Part shown: positions 59,401 through 64,000 of the stretch, in pieces
How positions within the stretch are numbered: the first letter of the stretch is position 1
How the letters are laid out: every line of letters begins with the position of its first letter
NCBI GenBank assembly: GCA_033032175.1
Contig: CM065316.1
Location: forward strand, 1,582,115-1,646,114
From: Saturnia japonica
Lineage: Eukaryota > Arthropoda > Insecta > Lepidoptera > Saturniidae
Direction: 5' to 3'
Length of the DNA: 64,000 bases
Position numbers and translations under genes: made by a program
Notes under the pieces: generated by a model
Seen by the model: the letters and a program-made list of their open reading frames with translations, nothing else
Told to the model about the DNA's origin: nothing
Databases searched by the model: none

Positions 59401-59840
59401 GAGAGAGTTATGTAGTTATGAACTATCAATATTAAAAATCATGTTTTTTTTAACGTAAAATACGTACACACTGCTTTATAAATTGTACCCTTGCGAAGCT
59501 GGGGCAGGTCGCTAGTATTGTTATAATATGATATGTTTATATTTTTGCCTGAGGGTAAAATACAAGTTGGAAAGTTTAAAAGTAGCTCAAATACTCCTGA
59601 ACAAATTCAACATTATTCAGCCTTTGAAATATTAGCAATATTTGAGGTGCGAGAAAACTTTTTAAGAGATACACTCTAAAGTTTTCATGTTATAAATTAA
59701 CGTGTTTAAATTTTCGTTGAGATTTTACTAAGTTTTGGAGATTCTGTGGTTCCCAATTGAATGTTGGTAAATTTTACATATTTATGACCTGATTAATATA
59801 GGTGTTAGAATTTAGTTGACATAGAATTATTATTATTATA

Positions 59841-60909
59841 CAGGTTGGGCCACAATGATTTGCGAATTTTAAAAAATAATAAAAAAAACTAAATACAATA
59901 ATACACTACAATACACATCTTTATTTCAATTAAAATGGACATTTGGGAAATTTATTTCTTAAAAATTACATTTTTCAGGTGTATACCAATCCCGCTACAA
60001 ACATTCCTCGAATCTGAACCTCAAATTGGTAAAAACTCACTGACATATTGCGCGAGGAATAGCTGTCATTTCTTCTTGGATATTTATCTTCAACTGTTTA
60101 ATCGTGGCTGGGTTATTGGAGTAGACTCTACTTTTCAGGTATCCCCACATGAAAAAGTCCGGTGGCGTTAGATCCGGACTTCTAGGCGGCCATGCAATGT
60201 CACCTCGGCGCGATATCAGTTTCTCAGCAAACATCTCGTTTACGGCCGCCAACGAAGCATTAGATGTATCGCATGTCTCACCATCTTATCGAAATCACGT
60301 CGCACGATTATAGGCTTCAAATTGTTGCAGTTGCGGAAATAAAAATCCCTTAACATGGCTATGCATCGGTCGGAATTTACAGTGACAGATTGCCTTTGTT
60401 GATTTTCAAAGAAATAGCGTCCGATAATTCCGTGTGCTGATATGGCCGCCCAAACGGTTACTTTCGGCGAATGCAGAGGCTTTTGATGTTTTGAACGTGG
60501 GTTCTCTGCAGCGCAGTAACGGCAATTCAGTTTATTGACATGCCCATTTAAGTGAAAATGGGCTTCGTCAGAGAACAGAATATTGTTAAAACTCTGAAAG
60601 CGTTCCAACATTGTTTCAACAAAAGCTCGTCGTAAAATTGGGTCATTTGGCAATAATTCCTGCACAAGTTGAATTTTATACGAGTGCAAATTCAAATCTT
60701 TCAACAAAATGCGACACGAAGATGTTCTAGACACCACAAGTTCAGCGAATCACCATTTTTATAATAATGTTTAAAACAGAATCCGGGGAAGCGATCCATC
60801 GCGATTAAATTTCCGACCTCCAAGCTTTTCATCCCCACCGTCGCGCAGCCCCCGCTCATAAGGTTCAAACGAGTGTTTTTAAAATCGTACGCCTTTCTGG
60901 CCTATCCTG
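59841..60909 (-). mobile_element. mariner-type DNA transposon, decayed
   Basis: Left end caggttgggccacaa and, in reverse, right end caggataggccagaa match imperfectly, each next to TA. The unit is 1,069 bases and holds a broken transposase on the minus strand. Confidence 0.8.
60037..60770 (-). pseudogene. mariner-type transposase remnant, frameshifted
   Basis: Two overlapping minus frames (60240-60737 and 60037-60252) give one broken protein: LLPNDPILRRAFVETMLERF, then NILFSDEAHFHLNGHVNK (first catalytic Asp), KVTVWAAISAHGIIGRYFF, and in the second frame WPPRSPDLTPPDFFMWGYLK (third catalytic Asp). The frame is lost where the second Asp segment should be, and the DNA-binding N-terminus is largely missing. 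Confidence 0.85.
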
Positions 60910-61289
60910 TACTATAATTTATCTAATTTTAATGTTAGGGTTAAACCTGAATAGTTAAATAAAAATATTTGAGAACTACATAGCAAAGTTTTGGTAAGGT
61001 CAAATCAACATCAATCATTGTGCCCGTGGACAAATTTGGTCAACTGATAACCCCTTAAATTTAGTTAATATGTAAATCTATATTATTATAAGCAACCGCA
61101 AAATGGAATAAAAATAAATATTAATGCGATACCTTCGCGTCCTTTACCTCCTGAGGACTAAGTTATTGAAAGCATTTGTATTAATCCCATTACATCTTTC
61201 AGGCTGAATATCATCAATACTAGCATTGCTACTTTTCAGCAGATACACGTGTGTGTGTGATATTATTTCCAGAAAAAATTTGGATGGAT

Positions 61290-61615
61290 CAGCCAAATAT
61301 CAGTTGGCTGCTCTTGACTCCATTGAGCATAAAGCTCGTCGACTTAATGCCGGCAAAGATGCTCAGTCTAGAGCTTCGACGTAAGGTAGCTTCCCTTGTG
61401 TTTTACAGGTTTACACTTTGGAGAGTGCGCACAGGAATTGCACGATTTAATTCCGCCCAACCCATTCCACCATAGGGCAAGAAGACGCCGTAAGGGTTTC
61501 CACCCTTGTTTTCAAGCAAAGACTGAATAGGCATTTAATAGGTAAGCGCGATTCGTCGTTGGATTCATCTTGACTTACCATCAGGTATGACCGAGGCCAA
61601 GTGAATTTTATTTTA
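61290..61615 (+). pseudogene. LINE 3' end with degenerate C-terminal coding
   Basis: The plus strand reads LELRRKVASLVFYRF, then ARFNSAQPIPP and, in another frame, VSTLVFKQRLNRHLIGK before a stop and a 3' tail ending in repeated ttttatttta. This is typical of the C-terminus of Jockey-like LINEs in Lepidoptera. It is frameshifted and 5'-truncated. Confidence 0.65.
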
Positions 61616-63131
61616 TTTTAATATTTTAAAGAAAACTTACAGCAAAGTAAATAAAAAAGTTGCATATATAAATTAATGAAGGCCATTTACAAGTTCTCAC
61701 ATATATGTTTATGAATAAAAAATAAAGAATAAAGTAGACGGAAGAAAACAAAAATATTAGCAAAAGAAATTAGAAAAACTGACAACTTCTGCACAGTTGT
61801 ATCAAATAAATCAATGTTTAAATCATTAACCAATTTATTCGTACTGCTGCTCACTCGAATCAAATAGGAACTTTGTCTGTAAGTAGTCCTAACAATAGGA
61901 TTATCAAATATGATAGGGCTTCTAAAAGATGCTGCTGGTATGTGTAGGTTAATTTTGCTCACTATCTCCGAACAATCAATTAGGCCATTAAGTATACACA
62001 AAAGATATGATACATCAGCTATTTCGCTCCGTGTATACAGCGGGAACATATGAAATTTTTTATAGCACGATGTGTAATCTGGTACGTTTACTTCAGAGTA
62101 CCTGTACTACATTAAAAAATCACATATAGCTTCTTCAGGCTATATGGCTAATGTAAATTGTATACATATACACATGTAGTCCTACAGTCTATTAAGTTGG
62201 AAATGGAGCCATTATTAAATACATTAATAAATTGTTTGACATTATATCTCCTCAAAGGAACACAATACAATACCAATAGATAAAAACACCCAAAACAAAA
62301 ACAGTTCTGAGTTGGAAAACTCGAATATACAACAAAGAGGACGTCACAGACGAACAATATAAATTTTACAAAACAATTTTTCCTCCATTCAACATCTAAT
62401 AAAAACCTTTCGTCATGTCATGATTAACGAGCAAACTAATTCAAAATTTATCGGAGTGTAAAGCGACCCTTTGAGGGCGGTCTATCAATCAATACTCATA
62501 TATTTTTATCGATGTCGAAACTAATTTGCTTATTATGGATAACGAACACGATCGGACATCGGTTTAGCAGATGTCAAACAAATCTGCATAACTATGTTAG
62601 GATTTTTACTGATGAAGCTGCTTTGAAGAACTGATCAGTAAAGTTCAGAACATAGCGATATACAAAATACGCCTCTCGCATTGACAGTAAAATTTCGGCT
62701 GGAATTCAAGAAGTGAATTATCTTTTGATTATAACAAGGCAATAAACTAACGACACTGTATCTAATGGTAAGACAGAACAAATTAAGAGTCCATTAAGAG
62801 CTAGTTATTCCATTGCCAGTAGTCGCTGTCGAACTAATCTAAATTTCTCTTGTCGTTACGCATGAAAGACACAATGTTATAAGAAAGAAGGAACTGTTAG
62901 GCTAAGAGCCGGACCAACATCTTCACGGTACGCAAAAAAATGGGGAACTTTTTAAAATTTTAAGACCTTGGAAAGAAGGTCCGTGCCGAGAAAAGCCGAG
63001 ACTGAATATTCAATTGGGCAACGCTCCCTGTTATTATAGTGTCTCTAATGAATATATTTTTTTTTAACCTGATGAACATTAAAATATTGATGTAATTCCA
63101 ACTTTTTAATATAAAATATGAGCTTTCATAT
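61616..63131. other. Intergenic stretch with one weak repeat fragment
   Basis: A diverged family A fragment lies at about 62738-62840 (acgacactgtatctaatggt, then aagacagaaca). No gene is supported; the open frame at 61687-62049 has no domain. Confidence 0.35.
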
Positions 63132-63381
63132 ATGTTAAGTCAAAGTCTGCATAAAACGGAACAAAACGTACACGTTTCGATATGGGCCAATTTGATTGGT
63201 GGATCGCAATTGCCAACCATTTTGGTGCTCCTTTCACCCCCTTACCCCTTACTATTCCAACCGTCTCTTCTCGCGCGCGCGCACCGGCACGAACACCGTT
63301 GCCGACATAAATTTAAGAAAAAGCCAAAAACTGTGAATCTGGTGGAATCCAAGTATCCCGACCCTGACCTCATCAAAACTG
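63132..63381 (+). CDS. Candidate first exon of an unknown plus-strand gene
   Basis: An ATG at 63132 opens a frame whose last part, KFKKKPKTVNLVESKYPDPD and then LIKT, looks coding. It ends at a strong donor ACTG|GTGAGC (phase 1). The middle, about 63230-63290, is rich in Pro, Leu and Arg from CT and CG runs and may be 5' leader. A separate short ATG frame starts at 63182. I do not recognise the protein. It joins in phase to the acceptor at 63951. Confidence 0.4.
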
Positions 63382-63950
63382 GTGAGCAATTGTGATATAT
63401 CCAACAATATATATTAAGTATTCCATCCATACATGCATTAAGCTAAACATAAGTGCACACAAAGATCGTCACAACGATTGGTTCTGTGCTACCCAGAATC
63501 CCTGTGCTCCTTGTGGTTGTGTAATTGCTATTAGAGAAATCTTTGGCCCTATGATTAGCCTTCAGTTTTACGAGCAAAGTGAGGGGCATGTTTTGATAAC
63601 TTTGATTCTTCTGTGGATTCTGTAATTCCTGATTCTATCATGCTCAATTAAGTATAACTGTAATACTACTCCAAACTTTGTTCGTGACGTTACCCAAATT
63701 AGGTTTATTAAAACTTTAACAAACGTTTCAAATAATTAGGTAGGTTTCAAACCGAAAATTAACTTTGTTTAATTCCTCAACGCTTCTTTCACGGACGGTT
63801 GTTTCGTAAAGGCGAACTTTCAGCTGGTTTTAACGGTGCCTTTCAACCGAGTAATCTATTTCAACTACACCACTGTAATTCTCATTACATGCTTCACATA
63901 ATTTACCTTATTTATTATAGTTATAGTTCTTATTAATTATTTTATTTTAG

Positions 63951-64000
63951 ACGCTTGCAGCACCACCGATATCACTAACGATGTTGTCGACTTTAAAGCA
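63951..64000 (+). CDS. Candidate second exon of the same gene, cut by the window edge
   Basis: After ttattttattttag the sequence reads, with the G left by the previous exon, D ACSTTDITNDVVDFKA. It is open in the matching phase only among the frames tested and continues past the edge. Confidence 0.4.

Noticed and set aside
1..64000. CRISPR arrays, operons, bacterial or viral genes
   Set aside because: No spaced direct-repeat arrays and no bacterial-style gene packing were seen. Introns and element types are eukaryotic.

Overview
The window is insect genomic DNA, most probably lepidopteran. It is AT-rich, its coding exons are separated by long introns, and it is crowded with dispersed repeats of types common in moths and butterflies: BEL/Pao LTR elements, tRNA-headed SINEs, 5'-truncated LINE tails, Tc1, mariner and pogo DNA transposons and small inverted-repeat elements. 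The order-level call is an inference from repeat types and from the Shaw protein, not a search result.

Layout. 1-5960: an open gag-pol gene of a BEL/Pao retrotransposon on the minus strand, with its primer-binding site and the inner edge of its 5' LTR; the 3' LTR is off the left edge. 5960-19300: repeats, a decayed LINE with endonuclease and reverse transcriptase remnants, inverted-repeat elements and long AT-rich stretches. 19300-55245: the voltage-gated potassium channel gene Shaw (Kv3 class) on the minus strand. I reconstructed seven coding exons by reading splice sites and checking codon phase across every junction. The gene has at least two, perhaps three, alternative C-termini. Its 17.6 kb intron 2 holds an internally deleted but very recent BEL/Pao element, a pogo-like element, a full-length dead Tc1 element and several SINEs. 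Its 10.5 kb intron 1 holds a complete four-exon THAP-domain gene on the same strand. 55246-64000: the Shaw upstream flank, with a pogo/Tigger-type inverted-repeat element, a dead mariner, a LINE 3' end, and at the right edge a possible first exon of a plus-strand gene.

How it fits together. Shaw encodes a plasma-membrane channel with a complete T1 zinc site, six membrane segments and a TVGYGD filter. The exon 6 donor site decides whether translation stops seven codons on (about 495 residues) or continues into a hydrophilic tail (about 619 residues). The THAP gene is a nested small DNA-binding protein gene with a C-terminal coiled coil. Almost everything else is mobile DNA, including one clear nested insertion for which a paralogous empty site exists in the same window.
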